64,000 nt of DNA from UBA3775 sp964584255 (GTDB lineage: Bacteria; Bacillota; Clostridia; Lachnospirales; Lachnospiraceae): contig CAZOZM010000008.1 in the NCBI GenBank assembly GCA_964584255.1, forward strand, positions 1-64,000, in the 5' to 3' direction. The notes beneath the pieces were generated by a model. The model was not told where the DNA came from and searched no databases. It saw nothing but the letters and a program-made list of their open reading frames with translations. This document shows positions 42,678-52,228 of the stretch, in pieces. The position numbers and the translations under genes were made by a program. Numbering within the stretch: the first letter of the stretch is position 1; every line of letters begins with the position of its first letter.

Positions 42678-44369
42678 ATGAAAAGAAAATCGGTTTTAGC
42701 AATTCTATTTGCCCTGTCATTAGGCATTTTTGCGGGATGCAGCCTGACAGGCGGTGGAAATGATGGGGAAAAGAGTAATATATCGACTAAAATGGTTGAT
42801 TTGGAGGCACAGTACAGTCTTGCGGAGGGCGAGGCTTTTGTGGTAATTGACAATTCGGAGCAGATGGAGAGGGCAAAGCTTTTTGACGGCAGGTGGTATC
42901 TCCCTCTTTCTGTGGCACAGGTTATAAACGACCGTTTTTATTGGAATGAAGCGGAAGAACAGCTTGTTGTCACAAATGCGGTCAGTATTGACTACTATTG
43001 GCCGGATGTAAACGGCTGCCGTATCATGAATGTTGACACGGACAACGGTTATCCGATGTTGAAAACGGAAAATGGCAGGGTTTATCTGAGCGGGGAACTC
43101 GTGGAAAAATATGCGGGATATGAACTAAAGGTGTTTGAGGATTCGCCTGCAAGACTTGTGATTAACAGTGCAGGAACGGAATCGGAAACGGTTGCCGCAT
43201 CAGCAGATGAGACATGCATAAGAGCGGCGGCATCACTTTCCGCAGACATAGTAAAAAAAGTTTCCGCAGGCGATATTCTGTATAAAATACAGACCGGCAC
43301 GGATTCCGGAGAGTTTATAAACGTATGCACTGCAGACGGATTTGCGGGATATGTCCGGATAGATGATGTCGGACAGGAGAGCGTTGTAAAACACATCTCG
43401 GATTTTACGGAGCCGGAGTATGTAAGAAATGTTGAAGGAGAAACCGGTCTTACCATGGTATGGCACAATATGTCATCGGCAGTAAACGGTTTTTCGGGCG
43501 AAATTTCGGGAAACGAGGGCATAGATGTGGTAATTCCTACCTGGTATTCGGTTGTTGGAACGGATGGCTCGATTTCGTCAAATGCGAGTCATAAATATGT
43601 GAACAATGCGCATAATCAGGGGCTTAAGGTATGGGGGCTGGTAAATGATTTCGATCCGTATGTTAAGGGACTGGATGTTCTCTCAAATACGGCTTCAAGA
43701 ACGGCGCTCATTGAAGCACTTGTTTCCGGTGCCGTGGAATATGATTTGGACGGAATAAACATAGACTTTGAGTATATTACGGCGGAAAGCGGTCCGCATT
43801 ACATACAGTTTTTGCGTGAACTGTCCGTTTACATGCGAAAGAACGGACTTACACTCAGTGTTGATAATTATGTTCCTAATTCCGGAAATACCCAGTACAA
43901 TCTGGAAGCACAGGCTCAGGTTTGTGATTACATCATTCTTATGACCTATGATGAGCATTATTCAGTTGAGTCGGGAGTCGGAAGCGTTGCTTCAAAGGGA
44001 TTTGTGGAGAACGGCGTAAAAGCGGCACTCGAATATGTTGATGCCGACAGGCTTGTTATGGGAATTCCATTCTATACGCGTTTGTGGGAAACGGCGGCTG
44101 ACGGAACAATGAGTATGCAGGTTATAACGATGAAAACTCAGAGTGAAGTTGTAAACAAATACAATCCGGAGATGGCGTGGGATGAAGAATTCGGACAATA
44201 TCATACGGTATATACCAACAGCAGCGGTGTTTCATGCGAAATGTGGCTTGAAGAGGACCGTTCAATCACGGTGAAGAAAGAAATCGCTGACGTAAACGGA
44301 CTTGCAGGTGTTGCCTGCTGGTGTCTCGGCTATGAAGAAGATTCGGTTTGGGATGTGCTGAAGCAATAG
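42678..44369 (+). CDS. Lipoprotein with SH3-like and GH18 (chitinase-like) domains
   Basis: A 563-residue exported lipoprotein. The signal peptide ends in the lipobox FAGC. Next come a copper-amine-oxidase-like N-terminal repeat (WYLPLSVAQVINDRFYW), a bacterial SH3 domain (about 175-225) and a GH18 barrel with the catalytic DxxDxDxE pattern in YDLDGINIDFEYI, plus DYIILMTYDEHY. The likely substrate is a GlcNAc polymer, perhaps peptidoglycan or cortex as in SleL/YaaH-type enzymes. The ATG at 42678 is chosen because the signal peptide begins there. Confidence 0.87.
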   Translation: MKRKSVLAILFALSLGIFAGCSLTGGGNDGEKSNISTKMVDLEAQYSLAEGEAFVVIDNSEQMERAKLFDGRWYLPLSVAQVINDRFYWNEAEEQLVVTNAVSIDYYWPDVNGCRIMNVDTDNGYPMLKTENGRVYLSGELVEKYAGYELKVFEDSPARLVINSAGTESETVAASADETCIRAAASLSADIVKKVSAGDILYKIQTGTDSGEFINVCTADGFAGYVRIDDVGQESVVKHISDFTEPEYVRNVEGETGLTMVWHNMSSAVNGFSGEISGNEGIDVVIPTWYSVVGTDGSISSNASHKYVNNAHNQGLKVWGLVNDFDPYVKGLDVLSNTASRTALIEALVSGAVEYDLDGINIDFEYITAESGPHYIQFLRELSVYMRKNGLTLSVDNYVPNSGNTQYNLEAQAQVCDYIILMTYDEHYSVESGVGSVASKGFVENGVKAALEYVDADRLVMGIPFYTRLWETAADGTMSMQVITMKTQSEVVNKYNPEMAWDEEFGQYHTVYTNSSGVSCEMWLEEDRSITVKKEIADVNGLAGVACWCLGYEEDSVWDVLKQ

Positions 44370-44460
44370 GGCATTGCAGAAGGATTGACATAAGAATAAA
44401 ATAGGGAAGGGCGGATTCGTTCAAGAGGAATTCTGCCTGTAATCCGGCAAAGGAGAACCA

Positions 44461-45156
44461 ATGGGAAGAAAAAATGAAGCTCAGGAATGGAAGCGTTTTG
44501 AAGAGCTTTTTGAAGAAATGTCTGAAAATTATGAGGGTTTCAGACGATTGATGGCTTATTACAGATGTGCCATTATGGAAGTTGAAACAAAATTTAATGT
44601 GCTTAACACGCAGTTTTCGCTCAAACAGGAGTACAATCCGATTGAATCCATAAAATCGAGATTGAAGTCGGTTGAAAGCATTTACGAAAAAATGAGGCGT
44701 AAAGGGTATTCGCTTACCATGGCTTCGGTTGAGGAAAATATGCATGACGTTGCGGGAATCAGAGTAGTATGTCCGTTTATCAATGACATATACATGCTTG
44801 CGGAATGCTTTCTGGAACAGGATGATGTACGACTCATAGAAAAAAAGGATTACATTAAGAATCCGAAGGAAAACGGATACAGAAGTCTTCATCTCATAGT
44901 GGAAACTCCGATTTTTTTGCAGAATGAGAAGAGGATGATGAAGGTTGAAGTCCAGTTAAGAACCATCGCGATGGATTTTTGGGCAAGTCTTGAACACCGT
45001 ATGAGCTATAAAAAAGAAATATCTCCAGAGCTTATGAGGGAGCTTGCGGGGGAATTGAAAGACTGTGCGGAAAAGAGCGCCGAGCTTGACGGACGCATGG
45101 AAGGAGTAAAAAACAGAATATATGAAGGCATAAATAAAGATGCCGGAAAGGAATAA
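44461..45156 (+). CDS. relQ: Small alarmone synthetase, GTP pyrophosphokinase (RelQ/YjbM-like)
   Basis: A 231-residue single-domain (p)ppGpp synthetase. Visible motifs: SIKSRLKSVESIYEKMRRKG (GTP binding), VAGIRVVCPFINDIYML, ENGYRSLHLIVETP and KVEVQLRTIAMDFWASLEHR. It lacks the hydrolase domain. Start ATG follows AAAGGAGAACC. The possible counterpart hydrolase is at 5826-6518. Only two bases separate it from the kinase-like gene. Confidence 0.93.
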   Translation: MGRKNEAQEWKRFEELFEEMSENYEGFRRLMAYYRCAIMEVETKFNVLNTQFSLKQEYNPIESIKSRLKSVESIYEKMRRKGYSLTMASVEENMHDVAGIRVVCPFINDIYMLAECFLEQDDVRLIEKKDYIKNPKENGYRSLHLIVETPIFLQNEKRMMKVEVQLRTIAMDFWASLEHRMSYKKEISPELMRELAGELKDCAEKSAELDGRMEGVKNRIYEGINKDAGKE

Positions 45157-45158
45157 AA

Positions 45159-45911
45159 ATGCATATAACATTAACAGGAAACCTTGGAAGCGGTAAATCA
45201 ACCGTAAGTAAGATCCTTAAGGAGAAGCGCGGATATGAAATCTACTCAACCGGTTCGGCACAGAGAAAGATTGCCGAGGAACTCGGAATAGATGTCATAA
45301 AGATGAACGATCTCATGAACAAGGATGAGAAATACGACAAAATGATTGACGAAACAACGGCGAGATTTTCAAAGGAAAATACGGACAAAAATATCATTTT
45401 TGACTCAAGACTGGCATGGAACTTCGTTGAGAAGAGCTTCAAAGTGTTCCTTTCGGTAAATATTGATGAAGCGGCGGGACGAGTGTATTCCGATGCAAAA
45501 AGAGGCGAAGTCGAGAGCTATAAAAGCGTGGAAGAGTGTAAGGCAAAACTTATTGAGCGTGCAGGCAAGGAAGATAAGAGATATCAGGAAAAATACAATC
45601 TTCACTATTTTGACTTTAACAACTACAATCTCGTAATAGACAGCACGGCATGTGAACCGGAGCGTATTGCCGATACTATTGAACGGCTTGCAGAAGAATC
45701 AGAGGGCAAACCGGAAGAAAAAATGATACTCTTTTCACCTGAGAGACTTGGAATACAGAGGACGGAAAAGGCTGAGATTTCTGATTTTTACAGAGGCGGC
45801 GAAGTTGTAATTAAGGCTTCGGGTGATGATTATGTAATCGAAAAAGGCAAAGAAAATGCCGTAAAGGCGGCGGAGGAAGGATTCTGCTTTGTAAGATGCA
45901 GACTCGCATAG
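45159..45911 (+). CDS. P-loop kinase-like protein with an extra C-terminal domain
   Basis: A 250-residue protein. The N-terminal 185 residues are a cytidylate/shikimate-kinase type P-loop protein (ITLTGNLGSGKSTVSKIL, IIFDSRLAWNFVE). A separate tail of about 65 residues follows, with RLGIQRT, DFYRGGEVVIKASGDDYVI and EEGFCFVRCRL, of unknown function. Family is not sure. It is likely co-transcribed with relQ. Confidence 0.72.
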   Translation: MHITLTGNLGSGKSTVSKILKEKRGYEIYSTGSAQRKIAEELGIDVIKMNDLMNKDEKYDKMIDETTARFSKENTDKNIIFDSRLAWNFVEKSFKVFLSVNIDEAAGRVYSDAKRGEVESYKSVEECKAKLIERAGKEDKRYQEKYNLHYFDFNNYNLVIDSTACEPERIADTIERLAEESEGKPEEKMILFSPERLGIQRTEKAEISDFYRGGEVVIKASGDDYVIEKGKENAVKAAEEGFCFVRCRLA

Positions 45912-45973
45912 AATAAACCGGCTTTTCATGGTCAATACTTATTGCAGAAAATTAAAGTGCGATGGAGCCGGTC

Positions 45974-47023
45974 ATGGAAAGAGAAAAACAAAGAAAACTG
46001 ATAGTATATGTTTTGACAACGGCAGCGGTATATCTGGCATTCAAATACCTGCTGCCGCTTTTTTTGCCGTTTGTTGCGGCATATGCAATTGCATGTGTTC
46101 TTACACCTCCGGTAAGGTTCTTATATGGAAAAGTGAAACTGCCCCTTTGTGTATCCTGTTTTGTCGGAATAACAGGGCTTTTGGGGATGCTTTCATTTGC
46201 TTTCTGGAAAATAGGAAAGACTCTGTGGAGACAGGGAATGAGGCTTCTTAACAATCTGCCGGGTTATGAGGAGAAGATTATAAAAGGTCTGGGCGGCATG
46301 TGTGAGAAGGCTGACGGAATACTCGGCAGGGAGGCAGGTACCGTCAAAGAAATTATAATGAAAGAAGACGGTCTGTTTGACAGTGCATGCAGAAAGGCAG
46401 TGGAAAGTGCGGCCGGAATAACGATTGACATAGCGGAAATAATTGCAATTGTGGCAGGAGTGGTTCTGATTATTCTGGTTTCCGCAATTCTGATTTTATA
46501 TGACGGAATCAGAAAAAAATCCGTAGGTGAAATTGCGGAGGGGAGTGAATCGAGAAGCATTATGCTTGTAAAAAAAGGGATTTCGGAAGCGGGTGCGGCA
46601 TATCTGAAAACACAGCTCATACTTATGGGCATAACCTCAGTGGTCTGTTCAGTGGGACTTGCGATTATGGGGAACTCATATGCATTGCTTGCAGGACTGG
46701 GAATAGGATTTTTGGATGCACTTCCGGTACTGGGGAGCGGGTTTGTATTCGTACCCTGGGTTTTGATAAGCTTTTTTAACGGCAGGGTAAAAGATGGTTT
46801 TATACTGTTGATAACCTATGGAGTGTGTCAGCTTATCAGAGAATTTCTGGAACCCAAACTTCTGGGGGACAAAATCGGAGTAAAACCGGTTTACACCGTT
46901 ATGGCGATGTATGTCGGACTGAAGCTTTTCGGATTCTTCGGTTTCATCCTGGGACCTGTGGGGCTTATAATAATCAAATATGCCGCCACGGAATTTGCCG
47001 GAGATGGGAAAACTACCAGTTAA
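45974..47023 (+). CDS. ytvI: AI-2E-family permease, sporulation membrane protein YtvI-like
   Basis: A 349-residue polytopic membrane protein with about eight hydrophobic segments. The N-terminal LPLFLPFVAAYAIACVLTPPVRFL and the C-terminal GLGIGFLDALPVLGSGFVFVPW and VKPVYTVMAMYVGLKLFGFFGFILGPVGLIII are typical of PerM/YtvI. In Bacillus the YtvI branch belongs to the sporulation regulon. The ATG after ATGGAGCCGGTC is chosen. It ends within the 3' end of the convergent membrane gene. Confidence 0.82.
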   Translation: MEREKQRKLIVYVLTTAAVYLAFKYLLPLFLPFVAAYAIACVLTPPVRFLYGKVKLPLCVSCFVGITGLLGMLSFAFWKIGKTLWRQGMRLLNNLPGYEEKIIKGLGGMCEKADGILGREAGTVKEIIMKEDGLFDSACRKAVESAAGITIDIAEIIAIVAGVVLIILVSAILILYDGIRKKSVGEIAEGSESRSIMLVKKGISEAGAAYLKTQLILMGITSVVCSVGLAIMGNSYALLAGLGIGFLDALPVLGSGFVFVPWVLISFFNGRVKDGFILLITYGVCQLIREFLEPKLLGDKIGVKPVYTVMAMYVGLKLFGFFGFILGPVGLIIIKYAATEFAGDGKTTS

Positions 47024-47519
47024 TCCACCAGGAATCCAGCAATACGGCCGTGCGAAAAAGAGTCCATATAAGGGAAGGAAGAGTGAACATCAGAGAAAGG
47101 GGAGTCAGTTTCAGGAACATTGCGCAGAGCTGAAGCATGAGTATATTCTGGTATATGCTGAGAAGAGATGCTCCAAGGGGCATTCCCGGAATGATAAAAA
47201 TAGAGGGAATGATGAGGCAGATGATGAAGGAATAAAAAAAAGTGCAGTTTATGTGCTTAACGGATTCTCTTCTTTCACCGGCATTCAGATGAAAATTGTT
47301 CAGATAAAAGAGAGCTCCCAAAAAGAGGTAAAAAAGTATGCTGATAACCGGAAGAATCCTGCCGGAGAGAATAAGAGCAGATACAAAGGCATAGGGATAC
47401 CCTTTTGAATAAGCAGAGATGAAGAGGGAGAGGAAGAAAAAAGGAGTCAGAGTCATAAGGAAACAGAAAAGAGCCTCGCGGTAGTGTATTTTTTTCAGAA
47501 AAAACGTTAATCCTGTCAT
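47013..47519 (-). CDS. Hypothetical hydrophobic membrane protein
   Basis: A 168-residue frame with four to five membrane helices (ALFCFLMTLTPFFFLSLFI, ILPVISILFYLFLGALFYL, FFYSFIICLIIPSIFII and a last pair). The hydrophobic pattern with charged loops suggests a real gene, but no ribosome site is convincing: the ATG at 47519 has only CAGG nine bases upstream, and longer starts at 47555 or GTG 47591 are no better. No family recognised. It overlaps ytvI by 11 bases at its end. Confidence 0.5.
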   Translation of the reverse strand: MTGLTFFLKKIHYREALFCFLMTLTPFFFLSLFISAYSKGYPYAFVSALILSGRILPVISILFYLFLGALFYLNNFHLNAGERRESVKHINCTFFYSFIICLIIPSIFIIPGMPLGASLLSIYQNILMLQLCAMFLKLTPLSLMFTLPSLIWTLFRTAVLLDSWWINW

Positions 47520-47569
47520 ATTTTCAGCCTGACTGCTTTGTATCAATATATGCATTTTGTTTCGGTCTA

Positions 47570-47598
47570 TTGACAAAATCAGAGGCAGCACTTAAAAT
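47570..47598 (+). promoter_or_regulatory. Promoter of proS
   Basis: TTGACA (47570-47575) and TAAAAT (47593-47598) are exactly 17 bases apart, 49 bases upstream of the start. No T-box features fit in this short leader. Confidence 0.8.
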
Positions 47599-47646
47599 TA
47601 GTCAGTCAGACACATAATTAATTACCGTTTTTAATGGAGGAAAGAA

Positions 47647-49080
47647 ATGGCAAAAGAAAAGAAATTGGTAGAATCCATTACCTCAATGGAGGAGGATTTC
47701 GCCCAGTGGTATACAGATATAGTAAAAAAGGCAGAGCTTATTGAATATAGCGGAATCCGCGGATGTATGATTCTCAGACCGGCAGGATATGCACTTTGGG
47801 AAAACATTCAGGCAGAGCTTGACAGAAGATTCAAGGAAACAGGTGTTGAAAATGTTTATATGCCTATGTTCATTCCTGAAAGCCTTTTAAATAAGGAAAA
47901 GGATCATGTAGAAGGTTTTGCACCTGAGGTAGCCTGGGTTACACACGGCGGTACGGAGAAACTTCAGGAAAGACTTTGCGTAAGACCTACATCAGAAACA
48001 TTATTCTGTGATCTTTATTCAAGAATAGTAGAGTCCTACAGAGACCTTCCAAAGGTTTATAACCAGTGGTGTTCAGTTGTAAGATGGGAAAAAACCACAA
48101 GACCGTTCCTTCGTTCAATGGAATTTTTGTGGCAGGAAGGTCATACTGTTCATGCAACGGCAGAAGAGGCTGAAGAAAGAACGATAATGATGCTCAATGT
48201 TTATGCGGATTTCTGTGAGGAAGTTCTTGCGATTCCTATGATAAAGGGAAAGAAGACTGACAAGGAGAAATTTGCCGGAGCAAGTGCAACATATACAATT
48301 GAAGCACTTATGCATGACGGAAAAGCTTTACAGTCAGGAACCTCACATAACTTCGGTGACGGATTTGCAAAGGCATTTGATGTTACATATACCGATAAAG
48401 ACAATCAGATTAAGCACGTTCATCAGACAAGCTGGGGAGTATCCACAAGACTTATCGGTGCCGTTATAATGGTACACGGAGATAACTCGGGTCTTGTTCT
48501 TCCACCAAGAATTGCACCTACACAGGTAATGATCATACCTATTCAGCAGAAGAAGGAAGGCGTTCTTGAAACAGCAGCCGCCATTAAAGAAAAGCTTGGC
48601 GGTTTCAGGGTAAAGGTTGATGATTCGGACAAGTCACCGGGATGGAAGTTCAGCGAGCAGGAAATGAGAGGAATTCCTGTAAGAGTTGAAATCGGTCCAA
48701 AGGATATCGAAAACAACCAGGCAGTAGTCGTAAGACGTGATACAAGAGAAAAAATTGTTGTTTCTCTCGATGAGATTGATGTTAAGATGGGTGAAATTCT
48801 TGATACGATGCAGAAAGAGATGCTTGAAAGAGCAAGAAAGCACCGTGATTCCCATACAACACAGGCTGTAACATGGGATGAATTTAAGGAAGCCGCTGAT
48901 ACAAAGCCGGGATTTATTAAGGCAATGTGGTGCGGAGATCTTGCATGTGAACTTAAGATTAAGGAAGATGCGGGCCTTTCATCAAGATGTATGCCATTTG
49001 AACAGGAAAGAATATCAGAAACATGTATCTGTTGCGGAAAACCTGCAAAGTCACTTGTTTACTGGGGTAAAGCATATTAA
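47647..49080 (+). CDS. proS: Prolyl-tRNA synthetase (short, archaeal/eukaryotic-like type)
   Basis: A 477-residue class II synthetase without the editing insertion of the bacterial long form. Motif 2 region RWEKTTRPFLRSMEFLWQEGHT, SGTSHNFGDGFAKAFDV and QTSWGVSTRLIGAVIMVHGD, and a C-terminal zinc-type Cys cluster (CICCGKP, Y-terminal end) are typical. RBS GGAGGAAAGAA. A multibranched element follows the stop. Confidence 0.95.
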   Translation: MAKEKKLVESITSMEEDFAQWYTDIVKKAELIEYSGIRGCMILRPAGYALWENIQAELDRRFKETGVENVYMPMFIPESLLNKEKDHVEGFAPEVAWVTHGGTEKLQERLCVRPTSETLFCDLYSRIVESYRDLPKVYNQWCSVVRWEKTTRPFLRSMEFLWQEGHTVHATAEEAEERTIMMLNVYADFCEEVLAIPMIKGKKTDKEKFAGASATYTIEALMHDGKALQSGTSHNFGDGFAKAFDVTYTDKDNQIKHVHQTSWGVSTRLIGAVIMVHGDNSGLVLPPRIAPTQVMIIPIQQKKEGVLETAAAIKEKLGGFRVKVDDSDKSPGWKFSEQEMRGIPVRVEIGPKDIENNQAVVVRRDTREKIVVSLDEIDVKMGEILDTMQKEMLERARKHRDSHTTQAVTWDEFKEAADTKPGFIKAMWCGDLACELKIKEDAGLSSRCMPFEQERISETCICCGKPAKSLVYWGKAY

Positions 49081-49088
49081 GACATAAA

Positions 49089-49185
49089 AAGAAATCAGGC
49101 GGATAACGTACCGACTCTAAAAAGTCAGACCTGAAAATCTGACGGTTGAAGTCCGGTGCATAAGCTAAACCGCCTGATTTTTCTT
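49089..49185 (+). terminator. Multibranched terminator-like element after proS
   Basis: GAAATCAGGCGG (49091-49102) pairs with CCGCCTGATTT (49170-49180), followed by TTCTTG. The 67 bases enclosed contain a perfect GTCAGA/TCTGAC hairpin (49124-49129, 49138-49143) and an ACCG/CGGT pair. Far longer than a normal terminator. Confidence 0.65.
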
Positions 49186-49283
49186 GTTTTATCGAACCGG
49201 CAGTTTTGCAATATGTGAATCGGCGGAATAATTCAGACTCCACAGGTTAATAATAGATTTGTAAAAAAAACCGGGAGGAGCAT

Positions 49284-49913
49284 ATGCAGCAGGAAAAGAT
49301 TGTAATGTCGGTACCAACCTATGTAAGGGTGATAGATAAATCGGTGAAGGTGAAGGATATCGTCAGCCTTGCAGGAAGCAATGATAAGCTTGTGAAAAGG
49401 CTTGAAGAAGAGTTTTTTTACAATTTCTGCGATGATAAAAGTGTTCAGGTGTTTTCTTCGCTCATGCTGACGGCTTTTCTTGAGAATAAATGTACCGGGC
49501 TGGAGGTATTTAACGAAGGTGAAACGGAATTTATATTGGAATATAAACCTGAGAGAAAGAATACCCGTGCGGAGAATGTGTGGGAACTGATTAAAGTTGC
49601 ACTGATAAGCCTTGCGATTTTCACCGGTTCTGCATTTACGATTATGACATTCAACAGTGATGTCGATGTCGGTGGAGTGTTTGAGAAGGTGTATGAGCTT
49701 GCAGGCATTCCGGAGTCGGAAAGCAGGATACTTGAAATCTGTTACTCCATCGGGCTTTTTGTGGGTATAACGCTGTTTTTTAACCGTTTTCCTCTAAGAA
49801 AAAGCAGGATGAATCCGACACCGCTTGAGGTACAGATGACGGTGTATCAGGATGGTGTGAACAAGGCGGTTGTGGAGCAGTCGTTAAAAGACGGCAGTGT
49901 GCATAATGTATGA
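49284..49913 (+). CDS. spoVAA: Stage V sporulation protein AA
   Basis: A 209-residue protein: a cytosolic N-terminal region with VPTYVRVIDKSVKVKDIVSLAG-type motif, then two membrane helices (LIKVALISLAIFTGSAFTIMTF; LEICYSIGLFVGITLFF) and a C-terminal PLRKSRMNPTPLEVQMTVYQ motif characteristic of SpoVAA. It belongs to the apparatus for Ca-dipicolinate uptake and release. It overlaps spoVAB by 4 bases. RBS GGGAGGAGCAT. Confidence 0.9.
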   Translation: MQQEKIVMSVPTYVRVIDKSVKVKDIVSLAGSNDKLVKRLEEEFFYNFCDDKSVQVFSSLMLTAFLENKCTGLEVFNEGETEFILEYKPERKNTRAENVWELIKVALISLAIFTGSAFTIMTFNSDVDVGGVFEKVYELAGIPESESRILEICYSIGLFVGITLFFNRFPLRKSRMNPTPLEVQMTVYQDGVNKAVVEQSLKDGSVHNV

Positions 49914-50323
49914 GGGAAACAGTGACTTATTTTGTGGTTGGATTTACGGGAATAAGCGCGGGAGTGCTTGTGGCCGGCGGACTGTTTGCATTGCTTACGA
50001 AAGTCGGTGTCATTACAAGGATGATTGCCTTTTCGGGAACTCAAAAGTCGATTCCTCTTTATTCGGCAATAATAGCTGTCGGGGGTATATGGGGCAATCT
50101 GATATCCGTGTTTGACCTGAAACTGCTTAAAGGGGTGGTTTCGCTTGGGATTTTCGGTATCATGAGCGGACTCTTTACCGGGGCACTTTCGATAGCACTG
50201 GCAGAGAGCATAAATGTGTTTCCGGTGCTGTTTAAAAAGACGAAGATTCACAGAGGCATATCGTGGATAATGTTTGCTTTCGCCGCAGGAAAGCTTGTCG
50301 GGGCTTTTTTGCAAATGGTTTAA
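49910..50323 (+). CDS. spoVAB: Stage V sporulation protein AB
   Basis: A 137-residue protein with four membrane helices (YFVVGFTGISAGVLVAGGLFALL, YSAIIAVGGIWGNLI and others). Recognised as SpoVAB by KVGVITRMI, FPVLFKKTKI and its place after spoVAA. Other spoVA genes (C, D, E, F) do not follow here, so the operon is only spoVAA-spoVAB. Confidence 0.85.
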   Translation: MRETVTYFVVGFTGISAGVLVAGGLFALLTKVGVITRMIAFSGTQKSIPLYSAIIAVGGIWGNLISVFDLKLLKGVVSLGIFGIMSGLFTGALSIALAESINVFPVLFKKTKIHRGISWIMFAFAAGKLVGAFLQMV

Positions 50324-50357
50324 TAAATTCATAAGGATTTGGTAACAAATAGGTGAT

Positions 50358-50384
50358 GATATTTTGAAATATCAAAGGTATAAT
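50358..50384 (+). promoter_or_regulatory. Inverted repeat and -10 box upstream of the deacetylase gene
   Basis: GATATTT-TG-AAATATC (50358-50373) is a perfect palindrome immediately upstream of TATAAT (50379-50384). No good -35 is seen, so an activator or alternative sigma factor might be used. Confidence 0.45.
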
Positions 50385-50445
50385 GGCAGTCAATATATAT
50401 CATTGACGGCAGTATAAGTGAAAGCCGCAGGGGAATGAGGAAAAA

Positions 50446-52125
50446 ATGAACAGAAGACAAAAAAGAGTGTTGATTGTAAGCGGGGCGGCGGCCCTGGTTC
50501 TGTTGCTGATTCTTATAATTATGGCAGTAATGAACAGAAAATATATCGAGATGAGTATTCCGGAGTCACAGACCCTGGAGGTGCAGTATGGTGACGATTT
50601 TAAGACACCGGATGTGACGGCGGTATACAGAGGAACGATAATCAACAAAAAAGGGAAAAAATTAGATGTAACGGTTTCGGGAAGCGTTGATACAAAACAG
50701 TTTGGGCATTACGAACTTGAGTATACGGCAAAATATAAAGATAAGAGTGCCGTTGCATATATTCTTGTGGATGTTGTTGACACGGCAGGACCGGTAATTA
50801 CCTTAAACGGCGGAGAAGAAAGAATTGTCAGTCCTCTTGAAACATATGTGGAAGAAGGATATACGGCAATTGACAATTATGACGGTGATGTGACGGATAA
50901 GGTTGTCTGTGAAGAAATGGATGGAGAATTCGTTTATACGGTTACGGACAGTCATGGAAATACATCAACAGTTGTAAGAAGGGTAATCTATAAAGACGAA
51001 GTACCGCCGGTCATAACACTTACAGGTGATAAGGAACTTGCATGGCAGGTCGGTCAGGAATATGAAGAACCGGGCGTGACGGCAGTTGATGACTGCGAGG
51101 GCGACATATCTGGACGGATTGAAGTGAGCGGAACGGTTGATACATCCGTTGAAGGTGAGTATGAACTTGTTTACAGGGTAAAGGACCAGTATGGAAATGA
51201 GGCATCTGAAACAAGGAAAGTAGTTGTCAGGGATACACAGGCACCGCTTATCACATTATTAAACGGAGACGTGTATCTGAAAAAAGGCGAAACGTATTCA
51301 GACCCGGGATACACGGCGGAAGACTTAAAAGACGGAGATGTTACCGGACAGGTTATGGTGAGCGGAACGGTTGATACCGGAACGGAAGGAACATATAAAA
51401 TAACCTATGAAGTGACTGATTCGAGCGGTAATAAGGCTATTGCGATAAGAAAAGTATATGTGTATGAAAATCTGGCGAACATTCCGACGTCGGATCCAGG
51501 AGATAAGGTGGTTTATCTGACTTTCGATGATGGTCCCGGACCATATACGGAGAAGCTGCTGGATGTACTTGATAAATATAATGTGAAGGTAACGTTCTTC
51601 GTAACCAATCAGTATCCGAAATACCAGGATCTCATGGCAGAAGAGGCTAAAAGGGGACATACGGTTGCAATCCATTCATATTCGCATAAGTATCCTGAAA
51701 TATATGCAAGTGAAACAAATTATTTTGCCGATTTGAATAAAATGAGTGACATAATTGAATCCCAGACGGGTGAAAAACCGATGATAGTCAGATTCCCGGG
51801 TGGAAGTTCAAACGGAATAAGCAGGAAATACTGTGTCGGAATAATGACGAAGGTTACTCAGGCGGTTACGGCAGCGGGGTATAAATATTGTGACTGGAAC
51901 GTACTCAGCGGAGATGCCGGTGAGACGGAAGTTACGTCTGAAGTGGTGCAGAATGTAATCGAAGGGATGAAGAGTCACAAGGTTTCATATGTTTTACAGC
52001 ATGACGTTAAAGAATTCTCGGTTGATGCCGTAGAAGAAATTATCAAATGGGGACTTGCAAACGGATATACATTCCTTCCTCTTGAATATGATTCACCTAT
52101 GTTGCATCACAGAGTAAATAATTAA
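50446..52125 (+). CDS. Polysaccharide deacetylase with Ig-like repeats
   Basis: A 559-residue membrane-anchored protein. A basic start and one helix (VLIVSGAAALVLLLILIIMAVM) precede several Ig-like (DUF5011-type) repeats up to about residue 345, each with the pattern GPVITLNGG...YVEEGYTAIDNYDGDV. The C-terminal NodB domain shows TFDDGPGPYT, HSYSH and RFPGGSSN, the three metal and catalytic motifs. It probably removes acetyl groups from GlcNAc or MurNAc of the wall. The exact substrate is not known. Confidence 0.9.
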   Translation: MNRRQKRVLIVSGAAALVLLLILIIMAVMNRKYIEMSIPESQTLEVQYGDDFKTPDVTAVYRGTIINKKGKKLDVTVSGSVDTKQFGHYELEYTAKYKDKSAVAYILVDVVDTAGPVITLNGGEERIVSPLETYVEEGYTAIDNYDGDVTDKVVCEEMDGEFVYTVTDSHGNTSTVVRRVIYKDEVPPVITLTGDKELAWQVGQEYEEPGVTAVDDCEGDISGRIEVSGTVDTSVEGEYELVYRVKDQYGNEASETRKVVVRDTQAPLITLLNGDVYLKKGETYSDPGYTAEDLKDGDVTGQVMVSGTVDTGTEGTYKITYEVTDSSGNKAIAIRKVYVYENLANIPTSDPGDKVVYLTFDDGPGPYTEKLLDVLDKYNVKVTFFVTNQYPKYQDLMAEEAKRGHTVAIHSYSHKYPEIYASETNYFADLNKMSDIIESQTGEKPMIVRFPGGSSNGISRKYCVGIMTKVTQAVTAAGYKYCDWNVLSGDAGETEVTSEVVQNVIEGMKSHKVSYVLQHDVKEFSVDAVEEIIKWGLANGYTFLPLEYDSPMLHHRVNN

Positions 52126-52186
52126 GTTCAGACCGGTGTTTTTTGAACAGACTGTATGAAGCAGTCAGCGGAACGGATGCTATTTT

Positions 52187-52228
52187 AAGGGCAGTGTCGC
52201 AGGAAAGTGATGCTGTCCTTGTTTTTTT
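52187..52228 (+). terminator. Intrinsic terminator after the deacetylase gene
   Basis: AAGGGCAGTGTC (52187-52198) pairs with GATGCTGTCCTT (52209-52220) with wobble pairs, then G and seven T. Confidence 0.85.

Noticed and set aside
42557..42763. Small open frame through the GH18 leader
   Set aside because: No start signal, and it runs through the structured leader and out of frame into the signal peptide region.
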